Of a DNA stretch of 10,598 nucleotides, positions 1 to 9,300 are shown piece by piece (position 1 is the first letter of the stretch; each line of letters begins with the position of its first letter). The notes under the pieces are model-generated. The model saw only the letters and a list, made by a program, of their open reading frames with translations. It was not told the origin of the DNA and made no database searches. The stretch lies in NCBI GenBank assembly GCA_024643595.1, contig JAHEMS010000086.1, forward strand, positions 1 through 10,598, read 5' to 3'. Origin of the DNA: Bacteroidota bacterium. GTDB taxonomy: Bacteria; Bacteroidota; Bacteroidia; Cytophagales; Cyclobacteriaceae. The position numbers were made by a program, and so were the translations under genes.

Positions 1-1100
1 GGCTGACCACTCCGATCAACAAACTTGCCATTGCTTTCCATATTTCCCTGTTGAAAATAGGCGGCAAATCGATGTAAGTATTGGTCATATGGAAGAATTG
101 CTTCTGATGAAGCGGCAAAAAAATTAGTATACCAAATGCCAATGAGGGCAAGCAATACGGGTATGTTTTTTTCGAATGGCTCTTTTTTGAAATGGTTGTC
201 CATAGCATGGGCGCCATCCAACAGTTTCTCAAAATTATCAAAACCAATGGTGCAGGCAATTGATAATCCGATAGAAGACCACAGCGAATATCGGCCGCCA
301 ACCCAATCCCAAAAAACGAACATGTTCGCAGGATCAATACCAAACTCTTTTACTTTTTCAGTATTTGTTGAAACCGCCACAAAATGTTTCGCAACATCGG
401 CATTGTTACCTAAATTTTTCACAACCCAATTACGAGCAGACTCCGCATTGGTCATGGTCTCCTGAGTGGTAAACGTTTTAGAGGCAATTATAAATAATGT
501 TGTTTCGGGATTAAGCTTTTTAAGTGTTTCTGCAAGGTGGGTTCCATCTACATTGGAGACGAAGTGAGGAATGATATTTTTCCAATATGGTTTTAGTGCT
601 TCCGTTACCATATAAGGACCAAGATCGGAGCCACCAATACCGATATTTACGATATCTGTAATCGCTTTACCGGTAGTCCCTTTCCAATTCCCGCTTATTA
701 CCCTTTCTGTGAAATGTTTCATTTGAGATAACGCAGAATTTATTTCTGGCATTACATCCTTACCGTCAACTATGATTGGTTCATTCGTACGGTTTCGTAA
801 AGCAGTATGTAGGACGGCTCTGTTTTCGGTCCTGTTAATACTATCTCCTTTAAACATAGATTGGATCGCAAGATCCAATTCAACTTCCTTTGCCAAATCA
901 CAGAGCATGGAAACGGTTTCATCATTGATAATATTTTTCGAGTAGTCGACAAGAATATTGTTGAACTGAATACTGTATTTGTTAAAACGATCGGAGTCTT
1001 CCTGAAACATTTCCTGCATGTGCATAGCCTGCATCATGAGAAAATGCATTTCAAGTTTTTGCCACGATTGGGTTTGTGTTGGATCAATATTTTGAAGCAT
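1..1100 (-). CDS. pgi: Glucose-6-phosphate isomerase, N-terminal two thirds (runs off left edge)
   Basis: This enzyme interconverts glucose 6-phosphate and fructose 6-phosphate in the cytoplasm, in glycolysis and gluconeogenesis. An uninterrupted frame gives 366 residues before the window ends; bacterial enzymes of this type have about 550, so roughly the last third is missing. Family hallmarks are clear: TENRAVLHTALR at 91-102, the phosphate-binding GIGGSDLGP at 154-162, SKTFTTQETMTNA at 207-219, the signature WDWVGGRYSLWS at 264-275, and QQGNMESNGK at 350-359. Glu355 in the last motif matches the catalytic glutamate; the catalytic His and Lys of the family lie in the missing part. The ATG at 1100 is the first in frame, because an in-frame TAA lies a few dozen bases upstream with no other ATG between. 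No Shine-Dalgarno is visible, as is usual in Bacteroidota. The VCBS gene ends 162 bp upstream on the same strand, with hairpins between, so pgi probably has its own transcription start. I could not identify that promoter. Confidence 0.97.
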   Translation of the reverse strand, partial: MLQNIDPTQTQSWQKLEMHFLMMQAMHMQEMFQEDSDRFNKYSIQFNNILVDYSKNIINDETVSMLCDLAKEVELDLAIQSMFKGDSINRTENRAVLHTALRNRTNEPIIVDGKDVMPEINSALSQMKHFTERVISGNWKGTTGKAITDIVNIGIGGSDLGPYMVTEALKPYWKNIIPHFVSNVDGTHLAETLKKLNPETTLFIIASKTFTTQETMTNAESARNWVVKNLGNNADVAKHFVAVSTNTEKVKEFGIDPANMFVFWDWVGGRYSLWSSIGLSIACTIGFDNFEKLLDGAHAMDNHFKKEPFEKNIPVLLALIGIWYTNFFAASSEAILPYDQYLHRFAAYFQQGNMESNGKFVDRSGQ

Positions 1101-1198
1101 AGGGTTTATATTTTCACTAAAGGTAAAACACTTCGGTTAGTTCAGCCATACATAAAGATTTTTGTTGGTATAGTTGATTTGCAATAATGATAGAATTC

Positions 1199-1225
1199 AA
1201 CCACTAAAAAAAGAATTTAGTGGCT
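1199..1225 (-). repeat. Inverted repeat between VCBS gene and pgi
   Basis: Perfect 8-bp arms CCACTAAA (1201-1208) and TTTAGTGG (1216-1223) enclose a 7-base loop. In minus-strand RNA the stem extends by one G-U and one A-U pair. No U-tract follows in either direction, so it is not a classical intrinsic terminator. It could back up the neighbouring hairpin at 1240-1256, or lie in the leader of the pgi transcript. Confidence 0.4.
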
Positions 1226-1235
1226 TGAAGAACTT

Positions 1236-1256
1236 GAAAAGTAATTTCCAATTACT
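1236..1256 (-). terminator. Weak candidate terminator after the VCBS lipoprotein gene
   Basis: Read on the minus strand, AGTAATT-GGA-AATTACT forms a perfect 7-bp stem with a 3-base loop, followed at once by TTTTC. It begins only six bases after the stop codon of the VCBS gene. The position and T-run suit an intrinsic terminator, but the stem is almost all A-T and would be weak. The second hairpin at 1199-1225 may add to it. Confidence 0.4.
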
Positions 1257-1262
1257 AAAAGT

Positions 1263-4200
1263 CTATTTAAACTCAAGTATCACAACGGTGTCATTGTTAC
1301 GACCTGCGAGGATGTATTTTTTTCCATTACTACTCGCCACTTGTTCAAGCTTGCGAACATCCCCTTTTATTCGGATGCCACTTTGCTCTTGATGAATTGT
1401 TTTAAACTGGCCTTTACCATTTCCCGTTTGAAGAACACCTAGACTTGCATCAAATGGCCCATATTCAGCTCGGTATCCTGTAAAATTGCCAGCTACAATA
1501 ATATCTTTGAATTGATCGCCATTAAAATCGCCCGTCAGAATTGCATGCACTGGGGCAAACTGTGCTTCCAAGGGAAGAGCGGAACCACTGTAGGAGGCAT
1601 TTCCTAGGTTTTCAAAATACATGGATTGCATCATCACAACTTTTTCCTTATTGAATTTACCGTTCTGATCAATTACATCTGAAAGAGTTGCAGTTGCATA
1701 TTGGGAATACCTCGTGTATTTCTTTTTCATAGTTGCTACCTGACTTAGTAACTCATCACGCGTAGCGATAGGATATTCAATACCATCATAGTATTGACTA
1801 ATAATGGGATCTAACTTTCCGTCACTATCGAAATCATTCCAGTACATATGAAGAGGTTCTTTTACGGAAGGCTTAAATTCAGAATTAAGACCAATGTTAC
1901 CGACCACAAGGTCATCATCTCCATCGTTGTCAAAATCGCCTGTTACAATTGTATTCCAAAATCCATTTGTATCAAGTAGACCTGCATCGCGCGTAGCTTC
2001 GGTAAGGTTTTGACCCGTATTCTTAAATATTCGAATTGCCTGCCAATGCCCTACGGTGATGAGGTCAATTTTTCCATCGTTATCATAATCACTCCAGATA
2101 CCATCATGCAATACTCCCAAGGTTTTCGAATCCGGAAATATTTGGTTGGTGATATCAATAAAAGATGGTTTGTCTTTTGTTGATTCATTTTTTAGAAGCA
2201 AACTATTCACAGCCATTGGATAGGATCGGGGGATGGACCATCCACCAACAAATAAATCTTGATCGCCATCGTTATCATAATCTCCAACGGTTACAAAACT
2301 TCCTCCACCTTTTCGTGAAGGAATAGAACCAATCGATTTTTTAAAGTTACCCTTGCCATCATTCACATACAATCGATCAGCATATTTATCCGAGTCAACA
2401 GGATACTCGTTTCCTCCACTAACGATATAGAGATCCAAATCCTGATCGTTATCGCTATCAAAAAACAATGCGTCTACATCTTCACTGTCTTTGTCTGTTT
2501 CCCATGGATTGATGCTGGATTTAATAAACGTACCATTTTCATTTTGAAAGTATAATACACCTGCTTGCCCCAACGCTCCACCTATAAATATGTCATCAAT
2601 GCCATCTTGATTAACATCACCCACCGCAGTACAAGGACCTTGTTGTGATAGTTGTGAAAGAAGCAAACGTTCACTTCTAAAATCAATAAAAGAATTTTCA
2701 ATATGCTTAAACGTTAGACCGATACTATCGGGTGTTACTGGATGAAAAATTGGCGCTGTACTGTTTGGAAGAGGTGAAGAGTCTGATGTAGCTTCATCAT
2801 TTTTTACTTCCAAAATTGAATTTATTTTGGGGTTTGTAATTGTTGACACTTTTTCATCCGGCCAGATGACTTTTATTTGCTTTACACTGGTACTTTTGCC
2901 GAGACCAAAATGAAGTGTTGGGTCTACGGAAGAAAGATAACCCCTTGACGGATAAAATTCCAGAAACTGGTCTCCTGTATCAGTTTTAAGATAGACTTTT
3001 GCACCTACACCAAATTTATTTTTTGACGTTCCAACTAACTTTATCTTGATATAGTTAACGTTAGCTAATTGCTCTGCATTGTTTCTGAATAAACCCGCTT
3101 TTTCATTTATATTATTTGTAATGAGGTCCAAATCCCCATCATTATCTAAGTCAGCGTAAGTTGCTCCGTTGGTCAGCGTAAGCTCTTCGAGACCCCAGTC
3201 CTTTGTTTTATTTTCGAAAGTAAGTTTTCCGGTATTTCGGAATGCATAATTGCTTACTTTAATAGGTGTCATCTTATTGACTAATTCAAAGATGAATTTT
3301 TTCCCTTCAGGAGTAGTTAGATTTTTTCCTTCACGTTCCAATTGTTGTCTCGCATTTTCAAAATCATATTTTTGAAAATCAAGATTTGTAAAATCTCGAT
3401 AATAACCATTAGATATAAAAAGATCTTTAAAGCCATCATTATCAAAATCGGCAAATAGGGGAGCCCAGCTCCAATCGGTCATCGATATCCCAGCGAGTTG
3501 ACCAATTTCACTAAACAAGATGTTACCGTCTTTATCGGCACCCATGTTTAGCTGCAGCATGTTACGCATTTGTTGATTGTGAAAACCGCGCGATACAAAA
3601 AAATTGTACTTTTCAAAATTATCAGGTCCTTTCAATAGTTTCTGCCTGTAATTATCCTCCGGTAGCATATCTAGGGTAATAAGGTCGGGAAGATTATCAT
3701 TATTAAAATCGGAAAAATCTGTCCCCATTGTAAATTTAGAAATGTGACCAAATGATGCTTTTAGGGATTCGGAAAACGTACCATCGCCTTTATTGACATA
3801 TAAAAAGTCACGTTGATCAAAATCATTCGATACGTAAATATCAGGAAAGCCATCCCCATTGATATCAGACACACTTGCACTGAGGCCATAGTTTAGCCAA
3901 CCGCCCAAAATATTTGCCGCTTCACTTACGTCTGTAAAACGTTCGCCATCATTTCGGAACAATTGATTCCCAAATTCTGGATGCCTTTTATTAATATTTC
4001 GCATTGCATTTCCGAAAGACGAATGGTAATCAACACCATGGTTGACTAACAATAAATCTAGATCACCATCTTTGTCATAGTCAAAAAAATTAGCCTGAGT
4101 AGAGTATGTAAATGCGGCATCAACACCATAGACTTTTGCTTGATCTTCGAAGACGGGAAGGGCCCCACCTTTATTGATGAACAATTGGTTTTGACGATCG

Positions 4201-4610
4201 CTTGTTTTTAAGCCGGAATAACAGACATAGATATCTAATAACCCATCACCATTAACATCGGCCATGGTTACACCGGTTTTCCATCCATCATGACCAGCTA
4301 CACCTGCCTTTACCGTAATGTCTTCAAATTCAAATTCCCCTTTATTTAAATAGAGTTTATTCTCAACTGTATTTCCGGAAAAATAAATATCAACTAACCC
4401 ATCATTATTGATATCTCCTACAGCCACACCACCACCATTATAAATATAATCATAGGTGAAGATGTTGAGATCCATGGTTTCAACTAGTGTGTTTTCGAAT
4501 TCAATGTTGGTCTTTCGGGAAGAGAGTTTAGAGAATTGTTTAACCTCTTGCTCACATTGGATGAAGACGATAGAAAATAATAATAAAGAGAGTTTCGGTA
4601 AAGTCTTCAT
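1263..4610 (-). CDS. VCBS/FG-GAP repeat lipoprotein with central ASPIC/UnbV domain (CRTAC1-like)
   Basis: A 1115-residue predicted exported lipoprotein of a family often found beside SusC/SusD in Bacteroidota; its biochemical role is not established. Residues 1-18 form a signal peptide and Cys19 (FIQC) is the probable lipid site. Gln at -1 is unusual, but acidic residues follow the Cys, as in surface-export signals of this phylum. Fourteen calcium-loop motifs of the form DxDxDG are visible. Seven (66, 118, 177, 249, 301, 388, 487) precede an ASPIC/UnbV domain at about 519-602, and seven (665, 718, 777, 841, 892, 926, 1028) follow it. Three are degenerate, with the final Gly replaced: 301 by Asn, 718 and 1028 by Gln. 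The layout suggests two seven-bladed beta-propellers. A helical-looking insert lies at about 945-985. It follows susD by 100 bp, but a strong terminator lies between. A surface binding or adhesion role is inferred; nothing catalytic is seen. Confidence 0.93.
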   Translation of the reverse strand: MKTLPKLSLLLFSIVFIQCEQEVKQFSKLSSRKTNIEFENTLVETMDLNIFTYDYIYNGGGVAVGDINNDGLVDIYFSGNTVENKLYLNKGEFEFEDITVKAGVAGHDGWKTGVTMADVNGDGLLDIYVCYSGLKTSDRQNQLFINKGGALPVFEDQAKVYGVDAAFTYSTQANFFDYDKDGDLDLLLVNHGVDYHSSFGNAMRNINKRHPEFGNQLFRNDGERFTDVSEAANILGGWLNYGLSASVSDINGDGFPDIYVSNDFDQRDFLYVNKGDGTFSESLKASFGHISKFTMGTDFSDFNNDNLPDLITLDMLPEDNYRQKLLKGPDNFEKYNFFVSRGFHNQQMRNMLQLNMGADKDGNILFSEIGQLAGISMTDWSWAPLFADFDNDGFKDLFISNGYYRDFTNLDFQKYDFENARQQLEREGKNLTTPEGKKFIFELVNKMTPIKVSNYAFRNTGKLTFENKTKDWGLEELTLTNGATYADLDNDGDLDLITNNINEKAGLFRNNAEQLANVNYIKIKLVGTSKNKFGVGAKVYLKTDTGDQFLEFYPSRGYLSSVDPTLHFGLGKSTSVKQIKVIWPDEKVSTITNPKINSILEVKNDEATSDSSPLPNSTAPIFHPVTPDSIGLTFKHIENSFIDFRSERLLLSQLSQQGPCTAVGDVNQDGIDDIFIGGALGQAGVLYFQNENGTFIKSSINPWETDKDSEDVDALFFDSDNDQDLDLYIVSGGNEYPVDSDKYADRLYVNDGKGNFKKSIGSIPSRKGGGSFVTVGDYDNDGDQDLFVGGWSIPRSYPMAVNSLLLKNESTKDKPSFIDITNQIFPDSKTLGVLHDGIWSDYDNDGKIDLITVGHWQAIRIFKNTGQNLTEATRDAGLLDTNGFWNTIVTGDFDNDGDDDLVVGNIGLNSEFKPSVKEPLHMYWNDFDSDGKLDPIISQYYDGIEYPIATRDELLSQVATMKKKYTRYSQYATATLSDVIDQNGKFNKEKVVMMQSMYFENLGNASYSGSALPLEAQFAPVHAILTGDFNGDQFKDIIVAGNFTGYRAEYGPFDASLGVLQTGNGKGQFKTIHQEQSGIRIKGDVRKLEQVASSNGKKYILAGRNNDTVVILEFK

Positions 4611-4654
4611 AGTAATGGATTCTTACTGAAATGTAAACAGATCATATTAGAAAA

Positions 4655-4685
4655 GAAAAAGACTGCCTACCAGGCAGTCTTTTTC
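4655..4685 (-). terminator. Strong bidirectional intrinsic terminator after susD-type gene
   Basis: Arms GAAAAAGACTGCCT (4655-4668) and AGGCAGTCTTTTTC (4672-4685) are perfectly complementary over 14 bp around a 3-base loop. The core GACTGCCT/AGGCAGTC is fairly GC-rich, and each strand reads a T5 run at the 3' side of the stem, so it should work in both directions. It starts 25 bp beyond the susD-type stop and ends 44 bp before the VCBS gene start. This implies that the SusCD message largely ends here, and that the VCBS gene is expressed by read-through or from its own promoter. Confidence 0.88.
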
Positions 4686-4710
4686 AATATTAAAACTAAA
4701 TCAAACCTAA

Positions 4711-6240
4711 TTAGTAACCAGGATTTTGAACCATCTTAGTCGAAACAATATCATTGTTTGGTATAGGCAATAATTCGTGCTTTCCAGCAACGAAGCCTTC
4801 TCCAGACATCTCTGAAGCGGCCAATCCCCAACGTACTAAGTCTACGAAGCGGTGACCTTCAAAACAAAGTTCTAAGAAACGTTCACGAACAATGGCATCA
4901 AACAATGCAGTGCCACTTGGTGTGATTGCAGGTAAGTTAGTGCCAGGACGCTGACGTACCAGATTCAAATACTGATGTGCTTTAGCTTCATTATTGTTTC
5001 TAAAGTTTGCTTCAGCGGCCATTAATAATACGTCCGCATAGCGCAGCACTTGCCAGTCGGTACCATAGTTCAATTCACCAACAGGTCCACCATTTTGTGT
5101 ATTGAATGAACCGTATTTTCTGCGTACAAATCCTTCTTCATCCCAAACTCCGGTTCCCCAATTTCCACCGGCATCTTTCAACTCCTGAATGGACATTAAG
5201 GACTCACGTCTTCTAGTATTATCACCCGCAGCAACAAAAGCATTTCCGATTTTTGCAGTTGGTAGATTAAAACCCCAGCCAGCTACTAGCGTATCTCCTG
5301 GTACAGGTTGATAGTTTGCAGGTGGATCGGCACGTGGGCCCATAAGTTGAAGAATGATATTGGCTTCCACGTTATTACCCCATGGATAATTTCCCCAATC
5401 ATAAGCTTGTGATGTTACTTGAGAAATTTCAAATAGTGACTCTTTTCCAAACTCACCACCTTTATCAAAAGCCCATGATTGCTTATTCATTAGGCCAAAT
5501 TCTCCTGAGGTTATTACAGTTTCAAAAATAGCAGCTGCATCGGACCATTTTTCCTGATAAAGATAGACTTTACCAAGTAACGCTTGTGCAGCACCTTTTG
5601 ACCATCTGAATTTATCACCAGCACTATAAGCACTTTTAAGTGGCAAAACCGCGATAGCTTCTGTTAGGTCCTTTTCCATTTGCGCATAGATTTCTGATTT
5701 CGGAACCCGTACTGCATTCGGTAATTCAGATGGAACAGGCGAAGCTAATAGAAGCGGAACATCACCCCAGAAGGATACCAGATCAAGATACACATAGGCA
5801 CGTAAGGCTTTTGATTCAGCAATAAGCCTATCGCGAAGTGCATTGTCATTGGGTACCAAATTAATGACGTTATTAGCGCGATTAATGGTGCTCCAAAGTC
5901 TTGTCCATACGCCACTAATTTGGTCATTTTGTGAATCATGGGCGAAATCGTCCAGTTGCTGATACCCAGCCTGGTCATTTGCATCACCACCGGCAGCATT
6001 ACTCTCATCTGAATAAATCTGACGAATTAAATACATGCTAGCCCAAACATTGGTGTAACAATTGGATAATTGATCATATACTGCCGCTGTTGCCGCCATG
6101 GCATCATTATCTGTTCGATAAAAGTCAGCATCTGCCAATTGCCCATTCACTTCCTGATCCAGAAAATCCGTACAGGAAAAAGCAATTCCCATTGCCAGGA
6201 TCGTAAGTGTCAGTTTTTTGAATATTGAATTGTTTTTCAT
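4711..6240 (-). CDS. SusD/RagB-family substrate-binding outer-membrane lipoprotein
   Basis: The surface lipoprotein partner of the SusC transporter encoded just upstream. SusD proteins cap the SusC barrel, bind the oligomeric nutrient (often a glycan, sometimes peptide) and pass it into the channel. The protein has 509 residues, a normal length. Residues 1-22 form a lipoprotein signal ending AFSC with Cys23 as the lipid site; Asp25, Asp28 and Glu30 follow closely. Family landmarks are the TPR-like helix LRAYVYLDLVSFWGDVPL at 146-163, RWSKGAAQALLGKVYLY at 212-228, VLRYADVLLMAAEA at 398-411, ERFLELCFEGHRFVDLVRWG at 453-472, and the classic ending LLPIPNND...QNPGY at 490-509. The ATG at 6240 puts the signal peptide at the very N-terminus; no Shine-Dalgarno is present. 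An 85-bp gap without a clear terminator joins it to the SusC gene in one operon. The substrate cannot be read from the sequence. Confidence 0.97.
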   Translation of the reverse strand: MKNNSIFKKLTLTILAMGIAFSCTDFLDQEVNGQLADADFYRTDNDAMAATAAVYDQLSNCYTNVWASMYLIRQIYSDESNAAGGDANDQAGYQQLDDFAHDSQNDQISGVWTRLWSTINRANNVINLVPNDNALRDRLIAESKALRAYVYLDLVSFWGDVPLLLASPVPSELPNAVRVPKSEIYAQMEKDLTEAIAVLPLKSAYSAGDKFRWSKGAAQALLGKVYLYQEKWSDAAAIFETVITSGEFGLMNKQSWAFDKGGEFGKESLFEISQVTSQAYDWGNYPWGNNVEANIILQLMGPRADPPANYQPVPGDTLVAGWGFNLPTAKIGNAFVAAGDNTRRRESLMSIQELKDAGGNWGTGVWDEEGFVRRKYGSFNTQNGGPVGELNYGTDWQVLRYADVLLMAAEANFRNNNEAKAHQYLNLVRQRPGTNLPAITPSGTALFDAIVRERFLELCFEGHRFVDLVRWGLAASEMSGEGFVAGKHELLPIPNNDIVSTKMVQNPGY

Positions 6241-6261
6241 AGTTGTTTTTTTTTAAGACAA

Positions 6262-6291
6262 AGAAGGGTTCTAAATAGGAACAACACTTCT
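6262..6291 (-). repeat. Imperfect hairpin in the SusC-SusD intergenic gap
   Basis: Within the 85-bp gap, outer arms AGAAG (6262-6266) and CTTCT (6287-6291) enclose inner arms GTTC (6268-6271) and GAAC (6279-6282) with a small asymmetric internal loop. No clean T-run follows on the minus strand, so it does not look like a terminator. It could be an intercistronic RNA structure affecting stability or SusD translation, or a chance fold. Confidence 0.25.
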
Positions 6292-6325
6292 CATAAATTG
6301 TTTCTCAAAAATCATTTTTTTACTC

Positions 6326-9300
6326 TTAAAAGGAAAGAGATACTCCACCTATTACTCTTCTTGGAATAGGATAGATTCCTCTATCGATACCATAACTATT
6401 GTTTCTTCCTGTACCAGCTTCAGGATCTAACCCAGGGTACTTAGTAAAGGTAAAAAAGTTATCCAGTGATACATACACTCTTAGGTTCTTCACACGTGCT
6501 TTTGATAAAATAGTCTGTGGTAAAGTATATCCAAGTTGCAATTGACGAACGCGTGCAAAAGATCCATTGAAAACCAATTTATCACTTGAATAGACAAAAC
6601 CAGTAGTGGTTGGTCTGAACCAGTCATTGGTAGAACCTTCTCCAGTCCAACGATCGGTATAGAAAAATTCAGGTTTGTTGGCGAGGGCACGGTCTGTACG
6701 GGAATAACCCATTAGCACATCATTTCCAGCAACTCCTTGCAAGAATACCAAAAGGTCAAATCCTTTGTATCCTGCTTTTGCACGAATACCATACATTAAT
6801 TTAGGATTTGGATTTCCTATTTTCACAAAGTCTGCTGAACTGATAACTCCGTCTTCATTGCTATCAATAATACGAACGTCACCAGGTTGTGGTGTGTAAC
6901 CGGTCAATCCGTCTGCTAGATAGGCATCAACTTCAGCTTGGTTTTGGAATATTCCATCCGTTTTGTAGCCTTTGAAATACCATGCAGGCTGCCCAACCTC
7001 AAATCCGGTAGCATTTGTCCAGTTACCTGAAATGTTTGCTCCAGCTGGTGCTTGTGCGCCATTGTTCAGACCAGTCACTTCGTTATCAAGTGTACTTAAG
7101 TTACCACCTAATTCATAGGTAAAATCACCAACCTTGTTTGTGTAGTTTAGTTCGAATTCCAATCCTTTATTAACAACTGTACCAGCATTAATAATCTCCA
7201 ACGGAATACCAGCAATCGCAGGAGCTAATCCAGGAGCTAATAAATCCTTGGTTGTCTTTTTGAAGTAATCAAAAGAAAAACTTAAGTGATCACCCAAAAG
7301 TTTGGTATCGAATCCAATATCTATTTGTTCAGAGGTTTCCCAAGTTAATTCCGGATTAGGAATTTTATTGGAAGCCGCTCCAAAAACATAGTTTCCATTG
7401 GCATCTGCATACTGGATATTTCCAGCGATATTAGTAGAGATGCTGTTTTGCCACTGACCTGGATTTAGATTTGACAAACTACCATTTTGTCCCCAGCTCG
7501 CACGAAGTTTAAAATAGCCAACTGTATTGGACAGGCCACCATAAAAGTTTTCGCGGGAAATAATCCAGCCTCCAGAAACAGAAGGGAATGTTCCCCATTG
7601 GTTGCCATCCGCTAACATGGAAGATCCATCTGCTCGCAGAGTTGCATTGAAAATGTATTTTCCCTGATAATCATAAGAGACCCTTCCAAAAAATGAAGCC
7701 AGTCCTCTAGTTCCGTTGTATGAGTAAATTCGATCCGTATCGTCTGGAACGTCATTCGCATATGACCACTTATCTTGTTCCCTGAATAGTCCTACATAAG
7801 AACCACCTACACCGTTCCACTCTTCTTGCTGGATCGCCTGACCTACCATTACAGTATAGCCGTGATCACCCACATTACTGTTGTAGGATGCAAAATTTTC
7901 AAATAAGAAAGTAGTATAGGACGACCAGTTATCATTACCGTTTGCAACTGTATTTAAACGTTCGTTGCTAAACCAATAAGTAGGATTCCAGCCGTGTTGC
8001 TGATTTGCATCACTTATTAAGCTTGCTCTGGAAGTAAATTTAAACCCTTTGAAAGGGGTGATGTCCATATAAACGTTTCCGATTAATCGTCTCTGGTTTG
8101 TTTTCCCTTTTGCAATGTCAAAGCGGGTAAGCGGGTTACCATTTTCACCTTGTACCCAATTGGAAGTTCCGTAATAAAGACCATCTGCATCTTTCGTAGG
8201 ATTATAACCATTATTAATCGCAGTTATCATATGCGGTGGTAATGCACCAGTATAACGAATAGGGGTAAGCGGATCCAACTGAATGGCGCTTTGAATTACT
8301 CCACCATATTCATCATCTTCTGCTAAACCTCTCCGATCCATAGAAGAGTATGTTAGATTCTCTCCAATCTTTAACCAATCATTTATTTGGAAGCTGGTAT
8401 TTGCGCGTAGAGTATACCGATCAAAAGAAGATTTTGATCCGCCCACAATACCTTCTTGTGTAAAATATGAAGTACCTAAGAAGAAACTCGATTTATCTGT
8501 TCCTCCCGAAAAATCAATAGAATGACTTTGTTGCGGTGCTGGTGCAAATGTTACATCCATCCAGTCAGTACCACCATTAGCAGGAATATCACCTGCTGTT
8601 GGACGTCCACCAACATTGGCCTCTTCCATATAATCAATATATTGAGTTGCATTCATCACTGGCATGATATCGGGACGGACAGACTGGCTTCCCCATTGTC
8701 CTGAATAATTAACAGTAGAAACTCCTGATTTACCTTGTTTTGTTGAGATGATGATAACTCCATTGGCACCTTCAGCTCCATAGATGGCAGCAGATGCAGC
8801 ATCCTTCAAAACTTCCATAGAGGCAATGTCATTAGGATTGATATAATCCAAGGCACCACCACCCCGCATCCGCACACCATCAATAATATAGAGTGGTCCT
8901 GCATCGCCATTTGATCCATTACCGCGAATAATCACGCGGGTAGCTGATCCAGGGCTTCCAGAATTAGGTGTAACCAAAACACCAGCAACACGACCTTGTA
9001 AGGCCTGTTGGATTTGACCATTTGAGATGCTTACCAACTCGTCACTTTTAACGGAAGAGATCGCACCCGTGGTTAGGCTTTTCTTTTGTTCACCGTAGCC
9101 GACAACAACAACCTCTTCAAGTGAGGTTAGGTCTGATTCTAACGTGATGTCCACTGAAGTTCGTGAACCGACTGTTACTTCCGTAGTAACATATCCTATA
9201 AAACTGAAAACCAGGATAGAATTGTCGCTTACTCCTGACAGGGTGTAAGCGCCATCGCCATCTGACACCGTACCTGCGGAAGTACCTTTTACTAATACGT

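Noticed and set aside
136..465. Plus-strand open frame opposite pgi
   Set aside because: It lies wholly inside the well-supported pgi coding sequence on the other strand and has no recognisable protein features.
861..1187. Plus-strand open frame overlapping the pgi start
   Set aside because: Most of it is antisense to conserved pgi codons. The translation has no domain, signal peptide or other coding character.
1900..2480. Recurring degenerate DNA words such as CCATCGTTATCATAATC, suggestive of a repeat array
   Set aside because: They are in-frame codons for the DxDxDG calcium loops of the VCBS protein, not a CRISPR or non-coding repeat.
5745..6008. Minus-strand open frame inside the SusD gene in another frame
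   Set aside because: A shadow of the SusD-type gene; the SusD frame carries all the conserved motifs.
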